Source: Noviherbaspirillum aridicola
GTDB lineage: Bacteria > Pseudomonadota > Gammaproteobacteria > Burkholderiales > Burkholderiaceae_D
Reading direction: 5' to 3'
Length of the DNA: 64,000 nt
NCBI RefSeq assembly: GCF_019656455.1
Contig: NZ_BPMK01000007.1
Span: 62,001 to 126,000 of the forward strand
Under the pieces are notes generated by a model. The model saw nothing but the letters and a program-made list of their open reading frames with translations, had not been told where the DNA came from and did no database searches. Positions 7,130 through 15,262 of the stretch are shown here, piece after piece (positions within the stretch are counted from its first letter, which is position 1; each line of letters starts with the position of its first letter). The translations under genes were made by a program, and so were the position numbers.

Positions 7130-9268
7130 TCAGGCCCGCCCCTGGGCGGCGAGCAGCGCGCTGAAGCCTTCCGGCGGCAGGGGTTCGGAAAACAGATAGC
7201 CCTGCGCGTAGTCGCATCCCGCCGCCCTCAGCCAGTCGCGCTGCTGCGCGGTTTCCACGCCTTCGGCCACCACCCGCAGGCCCAGCTTGTGCGCCATGAG
7301 GACGATGGTCTCGGCGATGGTGCGCGCATTGCCGGGAGTGTCGGCCTCGCGCACGAAGGACTGGTCGATCTTGAGAAAGTCCACGTCGTACTTCTTGACC
7401 GAGGCCAGCGAGGAATAACCGCTGCCGAAGCCGTCGATCGAGACCTGTATGCCCGACTGGCGCAGTTGCAGCAGTCCGTTCTCCACCGCCAGGCTGGGCT
7501 TGAGCAGCAGGGCTTCGGTGATGTCGACCGACAGGCTGTGCCAGGCCAGACCCAGGTCGCGCAGCAGCGCTTCCCAGTCGGGCGCCTGCGCGTGCGCGGC
7601 GAATTCCACCGGCGAGCGGTTGATGCTGACCTGGAAGGTGGCGCCGGTCTGTTCCGTCCAGCGGCGCGCCCAGGCGGCGGCTTCGCTGAAGACCCAGTGG
7701 CCGATCTCGCTGATGAGCCCGCTTTCCTCGGCCTGTGCCATGAAAGCGGCGGGGCGCAGCAGGCCACGCTCCGGGTGCTGCCAGCGCAGCAGCGCCTCGG
7801 CCTTGACGATGCGTCCGCCGGCGAGCTCGACGATGGGCTGGAATACCACCTGCAGCTGCCGCTTCGGCAGGGCTTCCCGCAGTTCGCGCAGCAGGGCGAG
7901 CCGGCGCGTGGCGTCCTCCTGCATGGCCGGGGTGAAGAAGCGGAACTGGTTGCGGCCCGCCTTCTTGGCGGCGTACATCGCCTGGTCGGCATTGCGCAGC
8001 AGGTCCCCGGTCCCGGCCGCATCGGCGGGGAACAGGGTGATGCCGATGCTGCCGGAAATGCTCACTTCCTTGCCGTCGAGGTCGAAGGGCCGCGCCAGCG
8101 CATGCAGGATCTTCTGCGCCACGCCGCTTGCATGGGTGGCGCTGTCGAGTTCGGTCAGGATCACGGTGAACTCGTCGCCCGAGAGGCGGGCCGCCATGTC
8201 GGACTTGCGCACGCAGTCGCGGATGCGCTCCGCCGCCTCGCACAGCAGGGCATCGCCGGCATCATGGCCGAACAGGTCGTTGATTTCCTTGAAGCGGTCG
8301 AGATCGATGAAGAACAGCGCGAGCGGTCGGCCGTTGCGGCGCGACAGCTCGACCTCATGCTCGAGCTGCTCGCGAAACAGCGCGCGGTTGGCCAGGCCGG
8401 TGAGGGTATCGAAATTGGCGCGGTGCAGCGTCTCCAGCTCGCCGGAGATGTCGACCGTGGTACCCATCATGCGCAGCGCGCGCCCCTCGGGGCTGCGTTC
8501 GACGACGGCGCCGCGCGCCAGTATCCATTGCCAGTCCCCCTGGCGGTTGCGCACCCGGTATTCGAGCAGCACGGTCGGCACCCTGCCGCGCACGCAGGCC
8601 ATGGTCTCGTCCTGGAGCCGCTGCATGTCGTCGGGATGGGTGATCGCGACCCAGTCCTCGAGACGCGCGCCGATGTCGCCGGGCCCGTAGCCGAGCATGT
8701 CGCGGCCGCGCTCGGAAAAGGAGAAGCGGCCGTCGGCGATGTTCCAGTCCCACACGCCTTCGCCGGCCGCTTCCAGCGCCAGGTGCAGTCGCTGTTCGCT
8801 GGCATGCAACGCCTGCTGCGCGCGCACCAGTTCCGTCACCTCGTAACCCTGGGCCAGGATGCCTGCCGCGTCGTCGTCGGGGCCCGGGATCGGCAGATAG
8901 GACAGATCCAGGAAGCGCTCTTCCGGCGGCGCGTCCGGACCGCGGCGCACCAGCAGCTGCACCGCCCGGCCGGCATAGGGGCGGCGCGTGCGGTAGACCT
9001 GGTCGAGCAGGCGGATGAGTTCTTCCAGTTCCGGGTGGGGAAACGCAACCCGGACCGGCTTGCCGATCAGGGGACGCTGGCCGACCAGGTCGTAGAAACC
9101 GTCATTGGCGAATTCGAACACATGGTCGGCGCCGCGCAGGATGCAGGCGAAGCCCGGCGCGATCTGGAACAGGCGATGGGCAAGCGTCACGAGCGAGCCG
9201 TCGGTGGGCACAGCCGCCTTCGCCGGATTGTCCGGTGTCGGTCGCGGCGCCTGCTCTTGCTGTGTCAT
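7130..9268 (-). CDS. PAS-PAS-GGDEF-EAL protein with degenerate EAL domain
   Basis: This is a 712-residue cytoplasmic c-di-GMP protein; ATG 9268 was chosen over GTG 9271. There are two PAS regions (about 30-150 and 155-280, the second with the W.WNI...LGY..GD and HPDD pattern). A GGDEF domain covers about 283-445, with SGDEF at 363-367 and an RxxD inhibitory site five residues before it. An EAL domain covers about 463-705: EAL at 491-493, Asn550, Lys633 and Glu669 are present, but the ExTE Glu is Asp582 and the second Asp of the DDFGTG motif is Gly613. Loss of that metal ligand predicts weak or no phosphodiesterase activity. It is therefore probably a cyclase or a c-di-GMP sensor. Confidence 0.93.
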   Translation of the reverse strand: MTQQEQAPRPTPDNPAKAAVPTDGSLVTLAHRLFQIAPGFACILRGADHVFEFANDGFYDLVGQRPLIGKPVRVAFPHPELEELIRLLDQVYRTRRPYAGRAVQLLVRRGPDAPPEERFLDLSYLPIPGPDDDAAGILAQGYEVTELVRAQQALHASEQRLHLALEAAGEGVWDWNIADGRFSFSERGRDMLGYGPGDIGARLEDWVAITHPDDMQRLQDETMACVRGRVPTVLLEYRVRNRQGDWQWILARGAVVERSPEGRALRMMGTTVDISGELETLHRANFDTLTGLANRALFREQLEHEVELSRRNGRPLALFFIDLDRFKEINDLFGHDAGDALLCEAAERIRDCVRKSDMAARLSGDEFTVILTELDSATHASGVAQKILHALARPFDLDGKEVSISGSIGITLFPADAAGTGDLLRNADQAMYAAKKAGRNQFRFFTPAMQEDATRRLALLRELREALPKRQLQVVFQPIVELAGGRIVKAEALLRWQHPERGLLRPAAFMAQAEESGLISEIGHWVFSEAAAWARRWTEQTGATFQVSINRSPVEFAAHAQAPDWEALLRDLGLAWHSLSVDITEALLLKPSLAVENGLLQLRQSGIQVSIDGFGSGYSSLASVKKYDVDFLKIDQSFVREADTPGNARTIAETIVLMAHKLGLRVVAEGVETAQQRDWLRAAGCDYAQGYLFSEPLPPEGFSALLAAQGRA

Positions 9269-9298
9269 CACATGCCTGTCGGATGCGTGGTCTTGCTG

Positions 9299-9325
9299 GT
9301 GTCCAAGCGGATTTTGGACACATGT
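9299..9325. promoter_or_regulatory. Nested inverted repeats between divergent genes
   Basis: GTGTCCAA and TTGGACAC form a perfect 8-bp inverted repeat around 7 bases (9299-9306 and 9314-9321). Overlapping it, GGACA-CA-TGTCC (9316-9327) forms a second one. The site lies about 30 bp upstream of the PAS-GGDEF-EAL start and 155 bp upstream of the methyltransferase start. It could be an operator for a dimeric regulator; none is identified. Confidence 0.4.
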
Positions 9326-9479
9326 CCATGTTCATCTTCTAGGAATGACCAGCCGCGTCGAGGTTCCGGCGGCGCGTTTGCGCCAGCGCAGGCGCACTCG
9401 CGCGGCCGGCGCAGGGCTTACAATAGCGCTCCCTTCCACCTCCCGTGTCCGCGGCCCCGGCCCGGCATGTCCGCGCGCA

Positions 9480-10652
9480 ATGAACGAACTCCCTTTTGTC
9501 GAATGGCATGAAGACGGCGCCGTGAAGCGCGCGCGCTGGCGCTCCGAGGCCGGCCTGCCGCCGCCGCCGCGCATCGTCATCGCGGACGACCGCAGCAATG
9601 CCGACGCCGCCTACAAGCTGGCCTGCGAAGGGACGGCCCTGCTCTGGCGGGGCGACTATCAGAACGGGCGGCAGCTGCTGCAGGCGCTGGCGCGGCGGGT
9701 GGACCGCAAGCCGCGCAAGCCGCGTCCCGAACCGGCGGACCAGGCCGAGGCCTTTCACCGGCACCGGCAGGCGCAGGGCCGCCGCGCGCGCATCCTCGGC
9801 ATGCTGCTGCTGCCGTTCGATGCCGGGCATGCGCTGCCGCTGCGCCGCGCGCCGGATGTGCATGCGGCGTGCGAGGAAGTGTGGGGGGAGGCGCGCGAGC
9901 CCTACGTGGCCTCGATGCGCGAACTGCTCGGCCTGATCGGCGCCCATGAATGGCGCAAGAAGGGCGTGGAGCTGCCCGCGCTCGGGGCGCGCATCCATCC
10001 GCATTACGGCGTGTTTTCGCCGGTGCGCGGCGAGTACATCGACCTGGTGGCCGCCGCGCCGCTGCCGTCGGACGCGCTCGCCTTCGACATCGGCACCGGC
10101 TCCGGCGTGCTGGCGGCGCTGCTGGCGCGGCGCGGCGTGCGCAAGGTGGTGGCCACCGACCAGGATCCTCGTGCCCTGGCCTGCGCCCGCGACAATCTCT
10201 CGCGGCTGGGGCTGACCGGGCGGGTCGAGCTGCTGCAGGCCGATCTGTTCCCGCCGGGGCAGGCGCCGCTGATCGTCTGCAATCCGCCCTGGCTGCCCGC
10301 GCGTCCGAGCTCGCCGGTCGAGGCGGCGGTCTACGACCCGGACAGCCGCATGCTGCGCGGTTTCCTGTCCGGCCTCGGCGCCCATCTCGCGCCCGCCGGC
10401 GAGGGCTGGCTGATCCTGTCGGATTTCGCCGAGCATCTCGGCCTGCGCAGCCGCGAAACGCTGCTGGGCTGGATCGCCGAGGCCGGGCTCGAGGTGCTGG
10501 CCCGGCATGACGCGAAGCCGCGCCATCCGAAGGCGAGCGATGCCGACGATCCGCTGCATCGCGCACGCGCGGCCGAGGTGACCTCGCTGTGGCGGCTGCG
10601 TCTCAGGGCGCCAGCGCCGCCTGCAGCGCCGACAGATCGAACGGTTTCCTGA
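9480..10652 (+). CDS. Class I SAM-dependent methyltransferase (small-domain/PrmC-like)
   Basis: This is a 390-residue protein starting at ATG 9480. The N-terminal half is an uncharacterised helical domain. The C-terminal half is a Rossmann methyltransferase: FDIGTGSGVL (motif I, about 195-205), an acidic VATDQDP strand end (about 218) and NPPW (motif IV, about 265). NPPW/NPPY is the hallmark of enzymes methylating a planar amide or amino group, such as the glutamine N5-methyltransferases PrmB/PrmC or the rRNA N-methyltransferases. The substrate is unassigned. Its last 50 bases overlap the 3' end of the convergent histidine kinase gene. Confidence 0.85.
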   Translation: MNELPFVEWHEDGAVKRARWRSEAGLPPPPRIVIADDRSNADAAYKLACEGTALLWRGDYQNGRQLLQALARRVDRKPRKPRPEPADQAEAFHRHRQAQGRRARILGMLLLPFDAGHALPLRRAPDVHAACEEVWGEAREPYVASMRELLGLIGAHEWRKKGVELPALGARIHPHYGVFSPVRGEYIDLVAAAPLPSDALAFDIGTGSGVLAALLARRGVRKVVATDQDPRALACARDNLSRLGLTGRVELLQADLFPPGQAPLIVCNPPWLPARPSSPVEAAVYDPDSRMLRGFLSGLGAHLAPAGEGWLILSDFAEHLGLRSRETLLGWIAEAGLEVLARHDAKPRHPKASDADDPLHRARAAEVTSLWRLRLRAPAPPAAPTDRTVS

Positions 10653-12948
10653 GCAGCCGGGCCTGCAGCGCCGCGCCGGCGGCACGCGCTTCCTCGGCGC
10701 CCGATGCGATGATCAGCCTGAGGGAGGGCATCTGCCCGCGCGCCAGCCGCGCCAGTTCGATGCCCGACATGCCGGGCAGCATGACGTCCGTCAACAGCAC
10801 ACCATACTCGCCGCCCCGCAGTTCTTCGAGCGCCGCTTCGGCGCTGCCCACGCCGTGCGGCGCATAGCCGAGCGCCTCGAGCAACTGGCATACCGTCAGC
10901 CGCAAGTCGTCGTTGTCGTCCACCACCAGGATGCGGCGCTTGTCCGCCGCCTCGGCGCGCACGCGTTCGGCGCGCGCCGACAGCATCTCGCGCACCTTGC
11001 GCGCCAGGTCTTCGCGCCGGTAGGGCTTGCTCAGCAGTTCGATGCCGGGGTCGAGCCGGCCGCCGTGCACGATCGCGTTCTGCGTATAGCCCGAGGTGAA
11101 CAGCACGGCCATCGTCGGCTGATGGCGTCGCGCCTGCCTGACCATGTCGGTGCTGCGCAGCGGACCGGGCATGACCACGTCGGTGAACATCAGGTCGACC
11201 GGCAGGCCGCTGCGGATGATGGACAGGGCGGCCTGCGCGTCGTCGGCCTTGAGCACGCGGTAACCGAGGCCGGCGAGCATTTCCACCACCGTCAGCTGCA
11301 CCCGCGGATCGTCCTCCACCACCAGGACGGTTTCGTCGCCGCCGACCACCGGGCCGCTGCTGCGCGCCGGCGCTTCCTCTTCCTGCTCGAGCGAACGCGG
11401 CAGGTAGATGCGCACCGTGGTGCCGTGGCCGGGCTCGCTGTAGATCTTGATCTGGCCGCCGCTCTGCTGCACGAAGCCATAGGCCATCGACAGGCCGAGA
11501 CCGGTGCCTTCGCCTTCGGCCTTGGTGGTGTAGAAGGGTTCGAACACCCGGTCCAGCACCTCCGGCGACATGCCGCAGCCGGTATCGGTAATGGCGAGCA
11601 TCACATAATCGCCGGGCACCACATCGGAGGCGCCCACCAGCGGCTCGCCGGCGAGCATGGCATTGCCCAGCTCGATCGTGAGCTGGCCGTCGCCGCCCAT
11701 GGCGTCGCGGCTGTTGAGCGCGATGTTGAGGATCACGTTTTCCAGCTGGCTCGGGTCGACCAGCGTATTCCACAGATCGTCCGCGACATGGGTATGGATC
11801 GAGATGGAGTCGCCGAGCGCGCGGCGCAGCAGCGCATCGATGGCGCGCATCAGCCGGGCGAGATTCGTGACCCGGGGCTGGAGCGGCTGGCGCCGCGCGA
11901 AAGCCAGCAGCTGCGAGGACAGCCGGGTGCCGCGTTCCACGCCCTCCTGGGCCAGCGCCAGGTGGCGGCGCGCCTGTTCGTCGCCCTCCACCCGCGGCTG
12001 CAGCAGCTGCAGGTTGCCGCCGATGATCTGCAGCGCGTTGTTGAAGTCATGCGCGACGCCGCCGGTCAGCTTGCCGATCGCTTCCAGCCGCTGCGCGTGG
12101 GCCAGGCGCACGCGGGCCTTTTCGAGCTGCTCCTCGGCCTTGCGTTTTTCGGTGATGTCGCGGGTGATCTTGGAAAATCCGACCAGCTGATTGCGTTCGT
12201 CGCGGATCGGCTGGATCAGCACGCTGGCCATGAAGCGCGTGCCGTCGCGCCGCACGCGCCAGCCCTCCCGCTCGTACTTGCCGGTGCTCGCCGCGATGTC
12301 CAGCGCGCGCCGCGGTTCGCCGGCGGCGCGGTCTTCCTCGGTATAGAAGCGCGAGAAATGGGTGCCGATCACATCCGCCTCCGGATAACCCTTGATGCGC
12401 TGCGCGCCGTAGTTCCAGTTGCTGATGATGCCGTCGGGATCGAGCATGTAGATCGCGTAGTCGGTCACGCCCTGCACCAGCAGGCGGAAGCGCTGCTCGC
12501 TGGCGTCGAGCGCCTCGCGCGCGATGCGGCGCTCCGTCAGGTCGCGCGTGACCTTGGCATAGCCGATGAAGCGCCCCTCGGGATCGTGCAGGACGTCGAG
12601 CACCGCATTGGCCCAGAACTCGGTGCCGTCCTTGCGCACGCGCCAGCCCTCGGATTCATAACGCCCTTCGCGCAGCGCGGTGGCCAGCGCGCGCTCCGGG
12701 TCGCCGGCCAGGCGTTCCTTTTCCCGGTAGAAGCGGGAGAAATGCTGCCCGATGATCTCGCTTTCCTGGTAACCCTTGATCCGCTGCGCGCCCGCGTTCC
12801 AGCTGTTGACCGTGCCGTCCGGGGTGAGCATGAAGATCGCGTAGTCGACGACGCCATGCACCAGCAACCGGAAAAGCTGGTCCTGGGCCATGGGTTCGGT
12901 GCGGGGGGAGGGGGTCGCGGACAAAGCGTCGCCTGTTTTCTCATTCAT
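10603..12948 (-). CDS. Hybrid sensor histidine kinase, PAS-PAS-HisKA-HATPase-REC-REC
   Basis: This is a 781-residue soluble hybrid kinase; ATG 12948 was chosen because the 35 codons before it are not domain-like. Two PAS domains (about 22-137 and 151-265) are near copies, both with GAQRIKGY and HFSRFY. The HisKA domain follows with AHDFNNAL (His300 is the phosphoacceptor), then an HATPase with the N box (NIALNSRDAM), G1 (DTGCGM) and G2 (GTGLGL). Two receiver domains end the protein (phospho-Asp about 590 and 721, each with the KP motif). There are no membrane segments, so the signal is intracellular. No DNA-binding partner lies beside it; output is probably through another phosphotransfer protein or the second receiver. 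Confidence 0.94.
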   Translation of the reverse strand: MNEKTGDALSATPSPRTEPMAQDQLFRLLVHGVVDYAIFMLTPDGTVNSWNAGAQRIKGYQESEIIGQHFSRFYREKERLAGDPERALATALREGRYESEGWRVRKDGTEFWANAVLDVLHDPEGRFIGYAKVTRDLTERRIAREALDASEQRFRLLVQGVTDYAIYMLDPDGIISNWNYGAQRIKGYPEADVIGTHFSRFYTEEDRAAGEPRRALDIAASTGKYEREGWRVRRDGTRFMASVLIQPIRDERNQLVGFSKITRDITEKRKAEEQLEKARVRLAHAQRLEAIGKLTGGVAHDFNNALQIIGGNLQLLQPRVEGDEQARRHLALAQEGVERGTRLSSQLLAFARRQPLQPRVTNLARLMRAIDALLRRALGDSISIHTHVADDLWNTLVDPSQLENVILNIALNSRDAMGGDGQLTIELGNAMLAGEPLVGASDVVPGDYVMLAITDTGCGMSPEVLDRVFEPFYTTKAEGEGTGLGLSMAYGFVQQSGGQIKIYSEPGHGTTVRIYLPRSLEQEEEAPARSSGPVVGGDETVLVVEDDPRVQLTVVEMLAGLGYRVLKADDAQAALSIIRSGLPVDLMFTDVVMPGPLRSTDMVRQARRHQPTMAVLFTSGYTQNAIVHGGRLDPGIELLSKPYRREDLARKVREMLSARAERVRAEAADKRRILVVDDNDDLRLTVCQLLEALGYAPHGVGSAEAALEELRGGEYGVLLTDVMLPGMSGIELARLARGQMPSLRLIIASGAEEARAAGAALQARLLRKPFDLSALQAALAP

Positions 12949-13082
12949 GGGAAATGCATTGTAAACAGCTTCGGCCGGGCCTGTAATAAAACAGGCACGG
13001 CACATGCCGTCGCCATTCTTTCCCTCATGCACATTTCTGCGATTTGATTGCATACTGCCGTCTTTATCCCACAGGCATGGCT

Positions 13083-13973
13083 ATGGACAAGGCGACGCAG
13101 GACAAGTCGGTCTCCCTGGTACTCGGCTCGGGCGGCGCGCGCGGGCTCGCGCACATCGGCGTCATCCGCTGGCTGCTCGACAACGGCTACACGATCCGCT
13201 CGATCGCGGGCGCGTCGATGGGGGCCGTCGTCGGCGCCGTGTTTGCCAGTGGCAAGCTGGAGCAATTCGCCGAGTGGGTGCTGGCGCTGGAGCGTGCCGA
13301 TGTGCTGCGCCTGCTCGACCCCGCCTTCAACCGTGCCGGACTCTTCAAGGGCGAAAGAGTGATGGCGGCGCTGCGCGCGCTGATCGGCGACGGCGACATC
13401 CGCGACCTGCCGGTGGCCTTCACCGCGGTGGCGATGGATCTGGAAACGGGCAAGGAAATCTGGCTGCGCGAGGGCAGCCTGTTCGACGCGGTGCGCGCCT
13501 CGATCGCCATTCCCCTGCTGCTGACCCCGGTTCAGCGCGACGGACTGACCCTGGTCGACGGCGGCCTGGTCAACCCGGTGCCGGTCGCGCCCACCCTCAA
13601 CGACCGCACCGGCCTCACCGTGGCCGTCAACTGCGGCGGGCGTTACGAAACGATGCCGGCGCCGCCGCAAAGCGACAGCATTCCCGCCGCCGGCGGCGAT
13701 TACCGCCGCCGCATCCTGGCCTTTCTCGACAGCCTGCAGTCGGCGCGCGAGACCGGGCTTGCCGCGCCGGACATGATCAGCATCGGCCTGCGCTCAATGG
13801 AGGCGATGGAAAACACCATCGCGCGTTTCAAGCTGGCCGCCAACTCGCCGGACGCAGTCATCGAGCTGCCGCGCAACGCCTGCCGCATCCATGAATTCTG
13901 GCGCGCCGAGGAAATGATCGTGCTGGGGCGGGAGCGGACGGCGCGCGTCTTCGAAAGCCGCTGCATCGCATGA
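13083..13973 (+). CDS. Patatin-like phospholipase (RssA-like)
   Basis: This is a 296-residue serine lipase of the patatin family. ATG 13083 was preferred over ATG 13077, because AGG lies 7 bp before it. The oxyanion loop GSGGARG (about 17-23), the nucleophile elbow GASMG (Ser about 46) and the catalytic Asp in DGGLVNPVP (about 160) are all present. There is no signal peptide or membrane segment, so it probably acts on inner-leaflet phospholipids or lysophospholipids, like bacterial RssA/YlbK. It is divergent from the hybrid kinase. The shared 134-bp spacer holds a perfect hairpin (GCCTGT-6-ACAGGC at 12979-12996), which may be regulatory. Confidence 0.9.
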   Translation: MDKATQDKSVSLVLGSGGARGLAHIGVIRWLLDNGYTIRSIAGASMGAVVGAVFASGKLEQFAEWVLALERADVLRLLDPAFNRAGLFKGERVMAALRALIGDGDIRDLPVAFTAVAMDLETGKEIWLREGSLFDAVRASIAIPLLLTPVQRDGLTLVDGGLVNPVPVAPTLNDRTGLTVAVNCGGRYETMPAPPQSDSIPAAGGDYRRRILAFLDSLQSARETGLAAPDMISIGLRSMEAMENTIARFKLAANSPDAVIELPRNACRIHEFWRAEEMIVLGRERTARVFESRCIA

Positions 13974-14110
13974 CGGGCGGAAAAACCTGAGCCATCTCAC
14001 GCCGCGGACGCGAACGCGAACGCATGCCCGGCTGATCTTGTCTGAAGTGGAAATGTCTATACTTCCGACTCAACCCCAACGGGTCCGCTGACGCCGCGGC
14101 CAGTCATTCC

Positions 14111-15253
14111 ATGTCGAGTACGTTTGTCATCCTGCTGGTTGGGGCGCTGCTATGTGTCCTGATGCTGCTGGTCCTGGTTTCCCTCTTGCGCAGCAGCATC
14201 GCCGGCATCCGCGAATGGTGCGCGGCTAATGCGCTCGCCGCCGGCGGGCTGGTCCTGTATGCCTACGGCCGCGAGCTGTCGCCGTTTGTCGCCTATGAGA
14301 TCGCCAACGGCGTATATGCCGCCGGCGCCGTGGCGCTGTACGCCGGCTTCCGGCGCTTCTTCGGCTTGCGGGTGTCGCTGCCGGTGCTGGCGGGATCGGT
14401 GGTGGCATTCGCCGGCGTGATCGCCTTCTTCCATTACCGCGTGGATTCCCACGCCGCGCGCACCATCGCGGTGGCGCTGTTTCAGGGCGCGGTCTGCGCC
14501 GGCATCGTGATGACGATACAGCGCTCGCGCAAGAACTGGCGCTCGCGCTATCCCTACTATTTCACCCAGGGCATGGCGCTGGCGGTGGCGCTCGGCCATT
14601 TCGGGCGCAGCGCGGTCTATTTCGTCCACGCCGGCGACCTCACCTCGCTGCTGCAGCCGGCGCCGCTGAACCTGTTCTTCCTGTCGCTCGGCAGCTTCGT
14701 GATGCCGGCGCTGACCTTCGGCGCGGTGATGATGGTGCACGACTCGATGATGGAGAAGGCCGAGCATGCGGCCAACCGCGACTTCCTGACCGGCGCCTGG
14801 TCCCGCCGGGCGTTCTTCGAGATCGCCGAGCGCGAGATGTCGCGCTCGCAGCGCACCGGCCGCGACCTGTCGCTGCTGCTGATCGACGTCGACAACTTCA
14901 AGCAGATCAACGACACCTACGGCCACGCCGCCGGCGACCAGGTGCTGATCGAGGTCGTGCTGCGCGCCGAGACGGTGTCGCGCAGCATCGATTACTTCTC
15001 CCGCATCGGCGGCGAAGAGTTCGCGGTATTGCTGCCCGAGACCAGCCGCGCGGCGGCGCTGGTGGTGGCCGAGCGGCTGCGCGCGGTGCTCGAGCGCAAG
15101 CCGGGGCTGGGCGTGGCCGCCTATACCGTCAGCATCGGCGTGGCCACCCTGCACGGCACCGAGTCCTATCACGACGTGATGAAGCGGGCCGATGCCGCGC
15201 TCTATGCGGCCAAGGCCACCGGCCGCAACCGGGTGGTGTGCGAGCCGGACTGA
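14111..15253 (+). CDS. Membrane diguanylate cyclase
   Basis: This 380-residue protein makes c-di-GMP from two GTP at the inner membrane. Residues 1-210 contain about six hydrophobic segments of the 7TMR/MHYT-like kind without a recognised ligand site. A GGDEF domain follows (about 215-378), with the active-site GGEEF at 300-304, and RSID at 291-294 forms the RxxD product-inhibition site exactly five residues before it. An active, feedback-inhibited cyclase is therefore expected. A TATACT box at 14053-14058 is the best promoter candidate. It ends 9 bp from the convergent acyl-CoA ligase/GNAT gene. Confidence 0.93.
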   Translation: MSSTFVILLVGALLCVLMLLVLVSLLRSSIAGIREWCAANALAAGGLVLYAYGRELSPFVAYEIANGVYAAGAVALYAGFRRFFGLRVSLPVLAGSVVAFAGVIAFFHYRVDSHAARTIAVALFQGAVCAGIVMTIQRSRKNWRSRYPYYFTQGMALAVALGHFGRSAVYFVHAGDLTSLLQPAPLNLFFLSLGSFVMPALTFGAVMMVHDSMMEKAEHAANRDFLTGAWSRRAFFEIAEREMSRSQRTGRDLSLLLIDVDNFKQINDTYGHAAGDQVLIEVVLRAETVSRSIDYFSRIGGEEFAVLLPETSRAAALVVAERLRAVLERKPGLGVAAYTVSIGVATLHGTESYHDVMKRADAALYAAKATGRNRVVCEPD

Positions 15254-15262
15254 GTGCGGCGG

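Noticed and set aside
7000-9511. An 837-codon plus-strand open frame opposite the GGDEF-EAL gene
   Set aside because: The minus strand has full PAS, GGDEF and EAL motifs; the plus frame shows no domain.
14053-14110. A second c-di-GMP riboswitch before the cyclase at 14111
   Set aside because: The leader lacks the GGGACGCAAAGCC core and the tetraloop stem; only the TATACT box resembles the leader at 6.2 kb.
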